A stretch of 64,000 nucleotides of DNA from Haloplanus vescus (GTDB lineage Archaea > Halobacteriota > Halobacteria > Halobacteriales > Haloferacaceae), in the NCBI RefSeq assembly GCF_900107665.1, contig NZ_FNQT01000001.1, positions 1,280,398-1,344,397 on the forward strand, given 5' to 3'. The translations under genes and the position numbers were made by a program. Positions 8,009 through 16,600 of the stretch are shown here, piece after piece. The notes under the pieces are model-generated. The model saw nothing but the letters and a program-made list of their open reading frames with translations, searched no databases and was not told the origin of the DNA. Position 1 is the stretch's first letter. Each line of letters begins with the position of its first letter.

Positions 8009-8680
8009 TCACAAATCCAGATACTCGTCCAGCGCCTCCGCCACCAACTCGTCGGGCGTGACGTTCTCGACGGACGCCCGGCGTCGGAGCTCGATGTACT
8101 GGTCGGGCGGGAGCGTCAACGCGATGCGGCCGAGGGTGAGCCCCCGGTCGTCGAGGGCGTCCTCGACGGACGTGCCGTTGCTCACCTCGCTGGCGAGGCG
8201 GCGGATTTCGCGGACTGTGAGTTCGTGTTCGAGCGTCGCCCACGCGAGCGCGTAGCGGTCGTCGCCCGAGACGCGAGCGATGTGTTTCGCCGCGGTGGGG
8301 GCAATGGTACCCCGGGCGACGTGCCGGCGAATCGCCTGTGGCAGGTCGTGGACGCGCGCCCACTTCCGGATGAAGGAGACGGAGACGTCGCCACCGGCAC
8401 GCTCTGCGGCGGCTTTGTAGGAGCCAACGCCCCGAACCAATGCGGCACAGGCGGCGGCGCCGCGGAGCATGTAGACGTGGTCCTCGGAGCCGACGGTGTT
8501 CTCGGCGAACGACCGGACGGTGTCGGCGGCGAGTTGTACGCTCTCGGGGTCGTCAGGGTCGAATCCGACGGCGTCGGTAGCCCGTTCCCCAGTGACCGAC
8601 GGGTCGGCGCGAACGACAGGTTCGCCGACCGGGGATCGGCGGTCGGCTGGACGGCCGGACGCGTCGGGGTCCTCACTCAT
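8009..8680 (-). CDS. ParB/KorB-like helix-turn-helix protein with RHH-like C-terminus
   Basis: A 223-residue protein from the ATG at 8680. The first 40 residues are a disordered acidic tail. The middle (about 95-170) resembles the KorB/ParB DNA-binding helices: VSVSFIRKWARVHDLPQAIRRHV, then GTIAPTAAKHIARV. The last 45 residues (LTLPPDQYIELRRRASVENVTPDELVAEALDEYL) look like a ribbon-helix-helix dimerisation segment. It lacks the N-terminal ParB CTPase motif, so it is not a full partition protein. A chromosomal DNA-binding or regulatory role is inferred. Confidence 0.65.
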   Translation of the reverse strand: MSEDPDASGRPADRRSPVGEPVVRADPSVTGERATDAVGFDPDDPESVQLAADTVRSFAENTVGSEDHVYMLRGAAACAALVRGVGSYKAAAERAGGDVSVSFIRKWARVHDLPQAIRRHVARGTIAPTAAKHIARVSGDDRYALAWATLEHELTVREIRRLASEVSNGTSVEDALDDRGLTLGRIALTLPPDQYIELRRRASVENVTPDELVAEALDEYLDL

Positions 8681-8739
8681 CGTACCACCCGTTCGGCAGG
8701 GATAGTGAAAAGTCCCCCGTGGTCGGCGACGGACGGCCA

Positions 8740-9552
8740 TCACTCACGTCGCACCGACACCGACACCCGGTCGCCAACGGCGAAGTCGTGGTCCGGGCAG
8801 ACGAGTTTCGTCCCGAGTTCGTCGCGGGCGAGAAAGAGCGAGAGTCCCGTGATGGGAGTCCCGTTCGCCGCGACGGTGACGGCGTCCCACGTCACGCCCC
8901 CGCCGCTGGCGACGCCGACGCGTTCGCCGGCCACCGTGACCGGACCGTCGGTTGCGGGCAGGACGCCCCCGCCGCCGTAGTGGGGACAGCCACCGTCCAG
9001 AGCGACTCCCGATGCGGCGGCGAGTCCGGCCCACGTGCCGGGGTCGGGGTGTGCAGGCGCATCGAGGAGGGCGTACGTCTCGCCCGTCTCGCGGACGACG
9101 CCGGTGCCGTCCCAGTCGGCGGCGTGGACGTCGACTGGCGTCTCTATCGGGAGCGACCCAGCGGCGCGGTAGGGGTTCGCGTCCGGCGGGCGAAAGCCGA
9201 GATGAACGTGGTTGTCGACCCACGGCGCGAAAAAGCCCGAGCGGACGAGTTCGCCGAGCGAGTCGCCGACGTCGACGTGGTCACCGGCACGGACTGCGGG
9301 GTCGACGTGGAGAATCCGGGCGACGTAGTCGCCGGTATCGAGCAGAATCAGGTGGTCCTCGGCGGCGGCGTAGGGGCGCGTGGGCGCGCCGACGGTCCGG
9401 GTGTCGAGCACCTCGCCTGCGACGGGAGAGAGGCCCCGGTTCGAATCGGGGTAGAGGTCGATGGCACAGCCCTCGTCGTGGCCGGGGTAGGGGGAGTTGT
9501 AGCGGGAGAACCGCGAGTAGTGGGCGAGCGTCGAGGCCGGAACCGTGACCAT
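8740..9552 (-). CDS. M23 (LytM)-like metallopeptidase-fold protein
   Basis: A 270-residue protein whose first 130 residues follow the M23 peptidase pattern. H25 and D32 lie in GHDEGCAIDLYP, then comes GEVLDTRTV, a second-half His (H82), the lipoyl-like turn VRAGDHVDVGDSLGEL, and the H115-x-H117 pair in DNHVHLGF. The C-terminal part is beta-rich. There is no obvious signal peptide, and haloarchaea lack peptidoglycan, so the substrate is not the classical one. It could also be a non-catalytic carrier-like fold, although all expected zinc ligands appear present. Confidence 0.65.
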   Translation of the reverse strand: MVTVPASTLAHYSRFSRYNSPYPGHDEGCAIDLYPDSNRGLSPVAGEVLDTRTVGAPTRPYAAAEDHLILLDTGDYVARILHVDPAVRAGDHVDVGDSLGELVRSGFFAPWVDNHVHLGFRPPDANPYRAAGSLPIETPVDVHAADWDGTGVVRETGETYALLDAPAHPDPGTWAGLAAASGVALDGGCPHYGGGGVLPATDGPVTVAGERVGVASGGGVTWDAVTVAANGTPITGLSLFLARDELGTKLVCPDHDFAVGDRVSVSVRRE

Positions 9553-9651
9553 GGTGTCGGTGCGGCGCGGAGGAGTATAACGACTCGCCCCGGCGGGAAC
9601 GGCGGCCCCGGAAACGGGCAGACTTAGGGCGGCACGGAAACAGGTGGGGGT

Positions 9652-10950
9652 ATGCTCGTCAGGAACGCGACACTCGCGGACGGCCGCGTCCGCGACGTCC
9701 GCATCGAGGGTGAGCGAATCGACGCCGTCGGCAGCGACCTCGCGGCCGACGGCGCGGAGACGGTCGACGCTCGCGAACGACTCCTATTGCCGGGCGCCGT
9801 CGACGCGCACGTCCACTTCCGCGAACCGGGCGCACCACACAAGGAGACGTGGCGAACGGGGTCACAGAGCGCCGCCGCGGGCGGCGTCACCACCGTCGTC
9901 GACCAACCGAACACCGACCCGCCGACGACGACCGGCGCCGCCTACGACCAGAAGGAACTGCTCGCCCAGCACTCGCTGGTCGACTACGGCATCAACGGCG
10001 GCGTCACGCCGGATTGGGACCCCGAGACGCTGTTCGACCGCCCGGTGTTCGCGCTCGGCGAGGTGTTTCTCGCCGACTCGACCGGCGACATGGGCATCGA
10101 CGGCGACCGGTTCGAGGACGCGGTCCACCGCGCCGCCGAGGCGGGCGTGCCCGTCACCGTCCACGCCGAGGACGCGACGCTGTTCGACGACGCGGCCCGC
10201 GACGACGCCGGGTCGGGAACGGGCCACGACGCCAATGCGGACGCGTGGAGCGCCTACCGCGCCGCCGAGGCGGAGATTGCGGCTGTCGAGCGCGCGGTGG
10301 AAGTCGGGGCCGACGCGGGCGTTCGCCTCCACGTCGCCCACACCAGCACGCCCGAGGCGGTCGACATCGTCGCCGACGCGCCCGACACCGTCACCTGCGA
10401 GGTGACGCCCCACCACTGCCTGCTGTCGCGGGCCGACCTCGACGACCTCGGCACGTACGGCCGGATGAATCCGCCGCTGCGAAGCGAGGAGCGCCGCGCC
10501 GCCCTCTACGACCGCGTCGTCGACGGCCGCGTCGACCTGATCGCCACCGACCACGCCCCGCACACGAAAGCGGAGAAGGAGGCGACGCTCTTGGACGCGC
10601 CGAGCGGCGTTCCCGGCGTCGAGACGATGGTGCCGCTCCTCCTCGCGGAGACGCTCGACGGGCCGCTGACGGTCGAACGCGTCCGCGACCTGACGGCGGC
10701 GGCGCCGGCGGCGACGTTCGACCTCGACCGGAAAGGGAAAATTGAGGCGGGGATGGACGCCGACCTCGCGCTCTACGACCTCGACCGCTCGCGGTCGATT
10801 GCGGGCGAGCGACTCCACTCGAAGTGCGGGTGGACGCCGTTCGAGGGGTTAGAGGGCGTGTTCCCGGAGTGGACGCTCCGTCGCGGTGACCGCGTCTACG
10901 ACGGCGCGATGGACACCTTCGGGTCGACCGACGGCAAGAACGTGCGCTAG
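9652..10950 (+). CDS. pyrC: Dihydroorotase
   Basis: A 432-residue amidohydrolase of de novo pyrimidine synthesis that interconverts carbamoyl-aspartate and dihydroorotate. The signature HVHFREPG is at residues 53-60, with zinc ligands H53 and H55. Later ligands are in VHAEDA, VAHTS and the ATDHAPH motif (catalytic Asp region). TATA-like cttagg lies about 28 bases before the ATG. pyrE is also in this window (47341) but is not linked. The stop codon overlaps the convergent neighbour's stop by four bases. Confidence 0.94.
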   Translation: MLVRNATLADGRVRDVRIEGERIDAVGSDLAADGAETVDARERLLLPGAVDAHVHFREPGAPHKETWRTGSQSAAAGGVTTVVDQPNTDPPTTTGAAYDQKELLAQHSLVDYGINGGVTPDWDPETLFDRPVFALGEVFLADSTGDMGIDGDRFEDAVHRAAEAGVPVTVHAEDATLFDDAARDDAGSGTGHDANADAWSAYRAAEAEIAAVERAVEVGADAGVRLHVAHTSTPEAVDIVADAPDTVTCEVTPHHCLLSRADLDDLGTYGRMNPPLRSEERRAALYDRVVDGRVDLIATDHAPHTKAEKEATLLDAPSGVPGVETMVPLLLAETLDGPLTVERVRDLTAAAPAATFDLDRKGKIEAGMDADLALYDLDRSRSIAGERLHSKCGWTPFEGLEGVFPEWTLRRGDRVYDGAMDTFGSTDGKNVR

Positions 10951-11528
10951 TCCAGGTCGTCGCGGAGCGTCTCGCTCGACTCGCGCACCTCGCGCATGAC
11001 CTCGGAGATGCGGTCCTCGGCGTCGAGTTCCTCCGCGACGGAGAGGTCGACGCCCTCGACCTCCAGCAAGAATTTGGCTACCTCGGTCACCTCGTACATC
11101 ATCTCGTCCAGTTCCTCGGCGGTGAAGAAACCGGACATGGCGCCGTAGAGGAAGGTCGCGCCGGCTTTCTGGACCTTGTCCTCGAAGGCGGAGCGGGCCT
11201 GATTGACCGCCTGCGGCGAGTAGGTGTCGGTCATGAAGGGGACGAGTTCGGGCAGGTTCTCGCCGATTTTCGTCATCTCGACGCCCGTCTCGGTGCGGAA
11301 GTCGACGCAGAGACGCGCGATGGCCCACTCGCGCGCGGTGATGTAGGTGCGGTCGCGGAGGAAGTCGTTGACGCGGTCGTACTCCGACCCGTCGATTTTC
11401 TTGAATCGCTCGTACTTGCGCACGTCGGGTGGCACGTCGGCGTGGGCGGCCGCGGCGTCGCCGTCGCCGGTGGACGAAGGGGACGGGTCCGGGTCGTCGG
11501 GCCCGTCAGCCGTCGAATCGTCGCTCAT
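10947..11528 (-). CDS. Conserved haloarchaeal protein, unknown function
   Basis: A 193-residue, largely helical, soluble protein. The first 35 residues are a disordered Asp/Ser/Pro tail, and the rest has a KYERFKKIDGSEYDRVNDFLRDRTYITAREWAIARLCVDFRTETG motif region followed by amphipathic helices and an acidic C-terminus. I recall this as a haloarchaea-specific family (DUF5806-like, not verified). The ITAREWAIARLC segment could be a helix-turn-helix, but I would not assign DNA binding. Its stop codon overlaps that of pyrC in a shared CTAG. Confidence 0.7.
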   Translation of the reverse strand: MSDDSTADGPDDPDPSPSSTGDGDAAAAHADVPPDVRKYERFKKIDGSEYDRVNDFLRDRTYITAREWAIARLCVDFRTETGVEMTKIGENLPELVPFMTDTYSPQAVNQARSAFEDKVQKAGATFLYGAMSGFFTAEELDEMMYEVTEVAKFLLEVEGVDLSVAEELDAEDRISEVMREVRESSETLRDDLD

Positions 11529-11631
11529 ACGCCCGGATTCCGCGCGCCGGTGGAAAAGGGTTCCGTCGGTGTCTGTCGGGCGTCAGACGGGTCCCGCGTC
11601 CTTTTTTACCCGCGCTGCCGACGTGGATGGC

Positions 11632-12000
11632 ATGAAGCTACTGCTGGGCATCGGCGGCAGCGACGACTCGATCCGCGCCCTGGAGGGGACGGTCGACCGC
11701 GCCGCCGAGACGGGCGACGACCTGACGGTCGCAATTCTCCGGAACCCGGCGACCGACGCGGACCCGGAGGAAATCGAAGCGCGGGTCCAGTCGGTGCTCG
11801 ACGAGATTGGCGTGACCGCGACGATTCGCCATCTGGAGGGCGACCCCGGGAGTCAACTGGTCGAGTTGGCCGAACGCGACGGATTCGACCGCATCGTCCT
11901 CGGCGGCGGCGAGACGAGTCCGATGGGCAAGATAAAGCTCGGCGGCATCGCCGAGTTCGTCCTGTTGAACTCGCACGTCTCGGTGACGCTCGTCAGATGA
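11632..12000 (+). CDS. Short UspA-family universal stress protein
   Basis: A 122-residue Rossmann-like protein starting MKLLLGIGGSDDS. The C-terminal DGFDRIVLGGGETSPMGKIKLGGIAEFVLLNSHVSVTLVR holds the Usp-type GG-x2-S-P-x-GK nucleotide-binding loop. It is about 25 residues shorter than the two other Usp proteins nearby. The stop overlaps the next start as ATGA, so it is co-translated with the GNAT gene. Confidence 0.88.
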   Translation: MKLLLGIGGSDDSIRALEGTVDRAAETGDDLTVAILRNPATDADPEEIEARVQSVLDEIGVTATIRHLEGDPGSQLVELAERDGFDRIVLGGGETSPMGKIKLGGIAEFVLLNSHVSVTLVR

Positions 12001-12539
12001 CCACCGACAGAGGCTACCCCGACGACCCGGCGGGCCCGTTCCCGACGCCGCCGACGACGGCCGAGGACCGCGAGGGACGGTCGATTACGGTGCGCCGGTA
12101 CGACCCCGACCGGGACCGGGAGGCGCTCGAAGCGATGTACGACGCCTTCGACCCGGCCGACCGGGCACAGGGCATCCCGCCCACGGGGGAAGACCGCATC
12201 GCCGACTGGCTGGACTCGATAACCGGCGACGGAACGGTGAACGTCGTCGCCTGCCACGGCGACGATATCGCCGGCCACGCCACGCTAGTCCCCGACAGCG
12301 ACGACACGATGGTGGCCGCGGAACTCGCCATCTTCGTCCTGCAGGCGTATCAGGGCGCGGGCATCGGCACCCACCTCATCGAGACGCTGCTCGGCGCCGG
12401 GGAGGCGGCGGGCGTCGAACGCGTGTGGCTCACGGTCGAGCGCTGGAACGAACCCGCAATCAGCCTCTACGAGAAGGTGGGGTTCCGAGCGAGCGACACC
12501 GAGAGCTTCGAACACGAGATGACGATTCGCCTACACTGA
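11997..12539 (+). CDS. GNAT-family N-acetyltransferase
   Basis: A 180-residue protein. After a Pro-rich N-terminus (about 1-30), the GNAT core runs ITVRRYDPDRDREALEAMYDAF, then VAAELAIFVLQAYQGAGIGTHLIETLL, the acetyl-CoA loop with Q/G-x-G-x-G/A (about 117-128). It ends with ERWNEPAISLYEKVGF (about 148-163). The ATG lies in the ATGA overlap with the Usp gene. The pairing of Usp and acetyltransferase suggests a shared stress response. The substrate is not predictable. Confidence 0.87.
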   Translation: MTTDRGYPDDPAGPFPTPPTTAEDREGRSITVRRYDPDRDREALEAMYDAFDPADRAQGIPPTGEDRIADWLDSITGDGTVNVVACHGDDIAGHATLVPDSDDTMVAAELAIFVLQAYQGAGIGTHLIETLLGAGEAAGVERVWLTVERWNEPAISLYEKVGFRASDTESFEHEMTIRLH

Positions 12540-12983
12540 GAGGATTGGCTGGGTCGCGTAGAGGAGGACGTATTCGGCGGCCTTCGCGAGCACTTCGTCG
12601 GCGTCGCCGGACAGGGATTCTCGCGGAACGACGACGAAGTCCGCGCCGAGTTCTTCCGCAGTGTCGAGGACGACACTTCCCGGATGCCGGGAGAGCTGGC
12701 GGGTAGAGAAGCCGTAAGCCATCGACGTCGAGAGGGGGACGCCCGCCTCGTCGACGCGGTCGGTGACGGCCTGCATGAACGCCTCGGTGTCGGCCGCGAC
12801 CGACTCGTCGTCGACGGCGCCGGAGTCGATGGCGCGGGCCACGTCCTCGCTGACGACGTAGAGTGCGTGGACCGCGGCGTCGTACTCGTCGGCGATGGTG
12901 GTGGCGTACTCGACCGCCGTGAGCGACTCCTCGCTCCCGTCGACGGGGACGAGGACGAGCGAGGGCGAGAGCGATTCGGACAT
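12531..12983 (-). CDS. UspA-family universal stress protein
   Basis: A 150-residue Usp-fold protein starting MSESLSPSLVLVPVDGSEES. The N-terminal VPVDGSEESLTAVEYA is typical. The C-terminal loop is VVVPRESLSGDADEVLAKAAEYVLLYATQPILSV, which lacks the G-x2-G-x9-G(S/T) ATP-binding pattern, so this member may not bind ATP. It converges on the GNAT gene with a 9-base overlap and is divergent from the next Usp gene. Confidence 0.88.
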   Translation of the reverse strand: MSESLSPSLVLVPVDGSEESLTAVEYATTIADEYDAAVHALYVVSEDVARAIDSGAVDDESVAADTEAFMQAVTDRVDEAGVPLSTSMAYGFSTRQLSRHPGSVVLDTAEELGADFVVVPRESLSGDADEVLAKAAEYVLLYATQPILSV

Positions 12984-13065
12984 AGCGAGGCGTGTGCGGG
13001 CCACGGGCAAAAACGCTCCCCCCAGCGACGGCGGGTTTATACCCGGACCGGCCGAAAGCGGGCGT

Positions 13066-13518
13066 ATGCCCGCGTTCGACACCATCGTCATCGCCACCGA
13101 CGGCTCGGAGAGCGTCCGTCGGGCCGTCGACGTCGCACTCGATTTGGCCGAGCGATTCGACGCCGCCGTCCACGCCCTCTACGTGGTCGACGAGGGCGAG
13201 GTGGCGGCCTCGCCCGAACAGGTGCGCGAGGAGATGCGGGACGCACTCGACGATTCGGGACGTGACGCCCTCGAATCCGTCGCCAGCGCCACCGACCGGT
13301 CCGTGACGACGGCCGTCCGCGAAGGGCGGCCGGCGACCGAGATTCGGGAGTACGCCGTCGACAACGACGCCGACTTGGTGGCGATGGGGACGCGCGGCCG
13401 CCACGGCGAGAACCGCTTTCTCATCGGGAGCGTCGCCGAGCGCGTGGTGCGGACCTGTCCCGTGCCCGTGTTGACCGTGCGCCAACTCGAAGCGGAGGAG
13501 CGCGGCGACGCCGCCTGA
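13066..13518 (+). CDS. UspA-family universal stress protein, ATP-binding type
   Basis: A 150-residue Usp protein. It begins MPAFDTIVIATDGSESVRRAVD. The ATP loop is GTRGRHGENRFLIGSVAERVVRTCPVPVLTVR, matching G-x2-G-x9-G-S. Its start is 82 bases from the start of the divergent Usp gene, so the two could share control. A TATA-like tttatac lies about 29 bases upstream of the ATG (13036-13042). Confidence 0.92.
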   Translation: MPAFDTIVIATDGSESVRRAVDVALDLAERFDAAVHALYVVDEGEVAASPEQVREEMRDALDDSGRDALESVASATDRSVTTAVREGRPATEIREYAVDNDADLVAMGTRGRHGENRFLIGSVAERVVRTCPVPVLTVRQLEAEERGDAA

Positions 13519-13563
13519 CGGTCGGACCGCGGAATACTTCCCACCGGCCCGCATCGGGCCGGT

Positions 13564-14739
13564 ATGGACGATTCGCTCATCGACACCGACGAACTCTCGC
13601 TGTCCCGGAAGTCGCGCCTCCCCGGTGCGGGCTTTTTCTACCCCGATTCGCTCGACGAGGAGTACGCTGACCGACGCGCCCGCGAGGCCATCGAGGGCGC
13701 CGAAGCAATCGTCGTCGCCGACGGCGACGCCGACGGACTGGGCTGTGTCGCCCTCGTCCGCGAGGTGTACGACGCCGCCCTCGACGTAGCGCCGTTCGAG
13801 GAATCGCTGGCCGCGCGGACCGACCCCGGACTGGACGACGCAGACGACGAAGACGACGAGGACCGCGAGGAGTCGCCGGTCGGTCTCGTCACGGCGAGTC
13901 CTCACTCGCTGGACGCCGCACTGGAACGAGTGGCGGAGTACGCCGACCCCGGCGTCGACGTCTATATCTGTGACCTCTGCCCGGACGACGACGGCGTCGT
14001 GTCGGCCGTCGAGGATATCGTCGACCGCGCCGAGTCGGTGCGCTGGTTCGACCACCACCAGTGGGACGAGGACGTTGTCGCCGCGGTTCGCGAGACGGGC
14101 GCCGACCTCGTCGTCGGCGACTCCGACGAGGAGTGTACGGCCGACGTGACGCTTCGCTCGCTGGACTACGACTTCCCGGACCACCTCGTCGACCTCGCGG
14201 CGGTCACACGGGACCACGACCTCTGGATTCGGGAGGACGCCCGGAGCGACGACCTCGCCGACTACGCCCACTGGGCCAGCGCCGAGGAGTACGTGACCGT
14301 CGTCGGGCGGTACGGCCCGGCGCTGCCCGACCCCGTCGTCGACTATCTCGACCAGCGTCGCGTCGAGAAAGAGCAGCTCATCGAGGCGGCAGTCGACCGC
14401 GCCGAGATGGAGTCGGTCGGCCCGTGGACCGTCGGCGTCACCTACGGTCGCTGTTCGCAAAACGAAGTGGCCGAGGCGCTTCGAGAGGAGGGTGCCGACG
14501 CCGCGGTCATCGTCAAACCCGCTGGCAGCGCCAGCATCCGCGGCAGCGACGGGTTCGAGCGCGCACACGAGGTGGCGGGACTGGTCAACGGCGGCGGCCA
14601 CCCGCGCGCTGCGGGCTGTAAGCCGGACATCTACGACGACATGCTGGACTACGCCCACCACTGGACGACTGAGGGCTACGCGACCAAACAGGTGATTCTG
14701 GCGGCGTTCGAACAGGTTGCCAGCGAAATCGACGAGTAG
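13564..14739 (+). CDS. DHH/DHHA1-family phosphoesterase (RecJ-like)
   Basis: A 391-residue protein with the DHH superfamily layout. Motif I is ADGDADGLG (52-60), motif III is WFDHH (161-165), and the C-terminal DHHA1 motif is VNGGGHPRAAG. Both metal-binding domains look intact, so a nuclease or phosphodiesterase on DNA, RNA or nucleotides is likely. An acidic insertion (DDADDEDDEDREE, about 91-103) separates motif I from the rest. Archaeal RecJ-like proteins include the GINS-associated nuclease and RNA exonucleases, and I cannot tell which applies. It is a single gene with its own promoter region. Confidence 0.85.
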   Translation: MDDSLIDTDELSLSRKSRLPGAGFFYPDSLDEEYADRRAREAIEGAEAIVVADGDADGLGCVALVREVYDAALDVAPFEESLAARTDPGLDDADDEDDEDREESPVGLVTASPHSLDAALERVAEYADPGVDVYICDLCPDDDGVVSAVEDIVDRAESVRWFDHHQWDEDVVAAVRETGADLVVGDSDEECTADVTLRSLDYDFPDHLVDLAAVTRDHDLWIREDARSDDLADYAHWASAEEYVTVVGRYGPALPDPVVDYLDQRRVEKEQLIEAAVDRAEMESVGPWTVGVTYGRCSQNEVAEALREEGADAAVIVKPAGSASIRGSDGFERAHEVAGLVNGGGHPRAAGCKPDIYDDMLDYAHHWTTEGYATKQVILAAFEQVASEIDE

Positions 14740-14804
14740 TCAATTCCGAACCGAAACGGCGAGCGAACGCGAGCCGTGAAGGCGTCGACCCGGACGACGC
14801 GTAA

Positions 14805-15227
14805 CTACTCTTCGCCGACGACCCAGCGGTCCGAGAAGGCGGTGCCGTCGGGACAGGCGGCGTAGGCGTGGATGACGTCGCCCTCGGCGTAGATGCCGCC
14901 GACTTCTTCGTTCTGCGCTTCGGCGAACGCGAGGACGAACGCGGCGCCCTCGCCGCAGTCGGGGCAGGTGCCGCCCTGCAGGTTGCGGTCCACGTCGCCC
15001 TCGGTGCCCATCGCCTGCTTCGCGAACTCCATCGCGTCCATCCCGGTGCCGGCGGAGAAGAGTTGTCGCCCCTTCTCGCCGGGGACGACGAGGACGACGC
15101 CGCCGTCGACGTCGGTGCCGTAGTCGGCGAGGGTCCCCTCGTCGTCGAGGTAGTCGTCGGTGAGATAGAGCGCGACGTGGTCGAGTCGGTCGCCCGCGAG
15201 GAAGGCGTCGAGGTCGGTGTTGGTCAT
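14805..15227 (-). CDS. Conserved haloarchaeal protein with CxxC motif
   Basis: A 140-residue acidic protein starting MTNTDLDAFLAGDRLDHVALYL. The central GTCPDCGEGAAFVLAFAEAQNEEVGGIYAEGDVIHAYAACPDG holds a CPDC pair plus a later lone Cys, which may bind zinc or be redox-active. I associate it with a small haloarchaeal family (DUF5807-like, not verified). No membrane segment is seen. Confidence 0.65.
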   Translation of the reverse strand: MTNTDLDAFLAGDRLDHVALYLTDDYLDDEGTLADYGTDVDGGVVLVVPGEKGRQLFSAGTGMDAMEFAKQAMGTEGDVDRNLQGGTCPDCGEGAAFVLAFAEAQNEEVGGIYAEGDVIHAYAACPDGTAFSDRWVVGEE

Positions 15228-15317
15228 ACGGGTCGCAGGCGGTCGAGCGGTAAAGAACGGTCGTTTCGGGACGAGGCGGGCGACGACGTTTTGAGGCGGG
15301 TGGTCGTGGGTCGAGTC

Positions 15318-15605
15318 GTGGACCGAGTACGACTCACCAACGGCCTGTACGCCCTGTTCGGATTCGCCTTCCTCGCGAGCGCCGTCGTCGACTGGGGGTC
15401 GACGAGCGGCGCGCAACGACTGTTCACCGCCGGGAGCGCGCTCCTGTGTGCGTTCGTCGCCGTCGCGGGCGTCGTGGGGGCGCTCCGTCCGGGGACGGAG
15501 GTGAGGGGTGTGGAACTCGGTATCGGCGAACAGCCGGGGTGGGTCCTCGTTCTCATCCTGTTCGGTATCGTCGTCTTGGGCGCCGGGACGATACTCCGAC
15601 TCTAG
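15318..15605 (+). CDS. Small membrane protein (three hydrophobic helices)
   Basis: 95 residues if started at the GTG at 15318. An in-frame GTG at 15306 is an alternative. Hydrophobic segments lie at about residues 7-24, 33-53 and 71-92. The short polar stretch PGTEVRGVELGIGEQPG separates helices two and three. Function unknown. Its stop shares a CTAG with the convergent neighbour. Confidence 0.6.
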   Translation: MDRVRLTNGLYALFGFAFLASAVVDWGSTSGAQRLFTAGSALLCAFVAVAGVVGALRPGTEVRGVELGIGEQPGWVLVLILFGIVVLGAGTILRL

Positions 15606-16033
15606 TTCTCGTCCAACCCTTCGGCGATGGAGGAGAGCGAACTGTCGGGCTGGCGAGTGACGGTGTACACCGCTCGCTTTCCGGGGACGCGCACGCCGTA
15701 GAGATAGCCGGGCGTCACCTCGTCGAAGTCGACGCTCTGGCCCGTCTCGCGGTCGGTGTCGCGGACCCACTCCACGAGGCGGTTGGTCCCCTCGTCGTCG
15801 CTCCGGGCGAGGCGACGGTTGTCGTAGGCGCCGCGAATCAGGGCGCCCTGTGCGTCGCTCTCGACGCGAGCGTGGTATTCGGTGCCGTCGAGAACGAGTC
15901 GGACGATGGTGCCGGCCTCGATGTCGATGTCGTCGGGGAGGCGCAAGCAGGGACGGCGAGTGCCGCCGCTCCGGGCGAGTCGAGCGCGATACGTGGCCAC
16001 CGCCTCACCGTCGCTGGCGACGCGGTCGGACAC
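15602..16033 (-). CDS. Conserved haloarchaeal protein, unknown function
   Basis: A 143-residue soluble protein. The N-terminal half is beta-rich (RRPCLRLPDDIDIEAGTIVRLVLDGTEYHARVE), resembling a small barrel such as an AbrB/SpoVT-like or TRAM-like fold, but no diagnostic motif is seen. It lies three bases after the rps6e stop on the same strand, so it is co-transcribed with a ribosomal protein gene. A link to translation is only inferred from position. Confidence 0.65.
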   Translation of the reverse strand: MSDRVASDGEAVATYRARLARSGGTRRPCLRLPDDIDIEAGTIVRLVLDGTEYHARVESDAQGALIRGAYDNRRLARSDDEGTNRLVEWVRDTDRETGQSVDFDEVTPGYLYGVRVPGKRAVYTVTRQPDSSLSSIAEGLDEN

Positions 16034-16036
16034 GGC

Positions 16037-16417
16037 TTACTCGTCGTCGGTCAGCGCGTCGAAGTCGGCGTCGCCCGAGACGACCTTCGCGTTGATTTGG
16101 GCGACGGCTTCGCTGATTTCGCGGCCGCGAACGGTCACGCGCTTTCGCTCGCCGTCGCGAGACGGCTCGAAGCCGACACCGCCCTCGAGGAGGAGCTGCT
16201 TGAGCGACGAACCAGCCACGTCGGCACGCAGGGGGCGCCCGGCGTTGTCGGAGCCACCGGTCAGTTCGAGCTCGGTGCCGTCGAGGCCGACGGCGCCGCC
16301 CTCGACAGTATCGCCGAGTTCGCGTCCGAGGAACCGGTTAGCGTCCTGTTCGTCGACCTCCACCTGTGTAGTGTCCCCCGTCTCGGGGTCCGAAACGACG
16401 ACCTTGAAGTCTGCCAT
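16037..16417 (-). CDS. rps6e: Small-subunit ribosomal protein S6e
   Basis: A 126-residue archaeal/eukaryal-type 30S protein. The start [21 protein letters not shown], the [21 protein letters not shown] motif and the [12 protein letters not shown] motif are family hallmarks. I start it at 16417. A TATA-like ctttttatc lies about 22-30 bases upstream on the minus strand (16438-16446), giving a leaderless mRNA. The next gene downstream follows after three bases. Confidence 0.95.
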   Translation of the reverse strand: MADFKVVVSDPETGDTTQVEVDEQDANRFLGRELGDTVEGGAVGLDGTELELTGGSDNAGRPLRADVAGSSLKQLLLEGGVGFEPSRDGERKRVTVRGREISEAVAQINAKVVSGDADFDALTDDE

Positions 16418-16500
16418 GCCCGGAATCAGACGGTCGCCGATAAAAAGCACGTCGAAACCGAGCGTCGCGCGCGAAGGGCGTCTCGCGAGCACCGCCACGA

Positions 16501-16517
16501 TATTTTATTATAAAATA
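16501..16517. promoter_or_regulatory. AT-only palindrome upstream of the metal ATPase gene
   Basis: Eight-base arms TATTTTAT and ATAAAATA surround a single central T. The palindrome is perfect and stands out in GC-rich DNA. It lies about 50 bases upstream of the ATPase TATA box and could be a metalloregulator operator (ArsR/DtxR type) or a symmetric promoter element. Confidence 0.5.
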
Positions 16518-16567
16518 GCGTTTCAGATAATAATTCTTACCAAGGAATGGGGCGATACTGGTAGGAG

Positions 16568-16576
16568 GATTAATAC
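16568..16576 (+). promoter_or_regulatory. TATA box of the P-type ATPase gene
   Basis: gattaatac lies 25-33 bases before the ATG at 16601, the spacing expected for a leaderless haloarchaeal transcript. Confidence 0.55.
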
Positions 16577-16600
16577 TACAGTAACGGGTAGAGACGACCA

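Noticed and set aside
7375-9552. Possible integrated element at the tRNA gene
   Set aside because: There is no integrase, no second partial tRNA copy as attachment site, and base composition and codon use match the neighbours.
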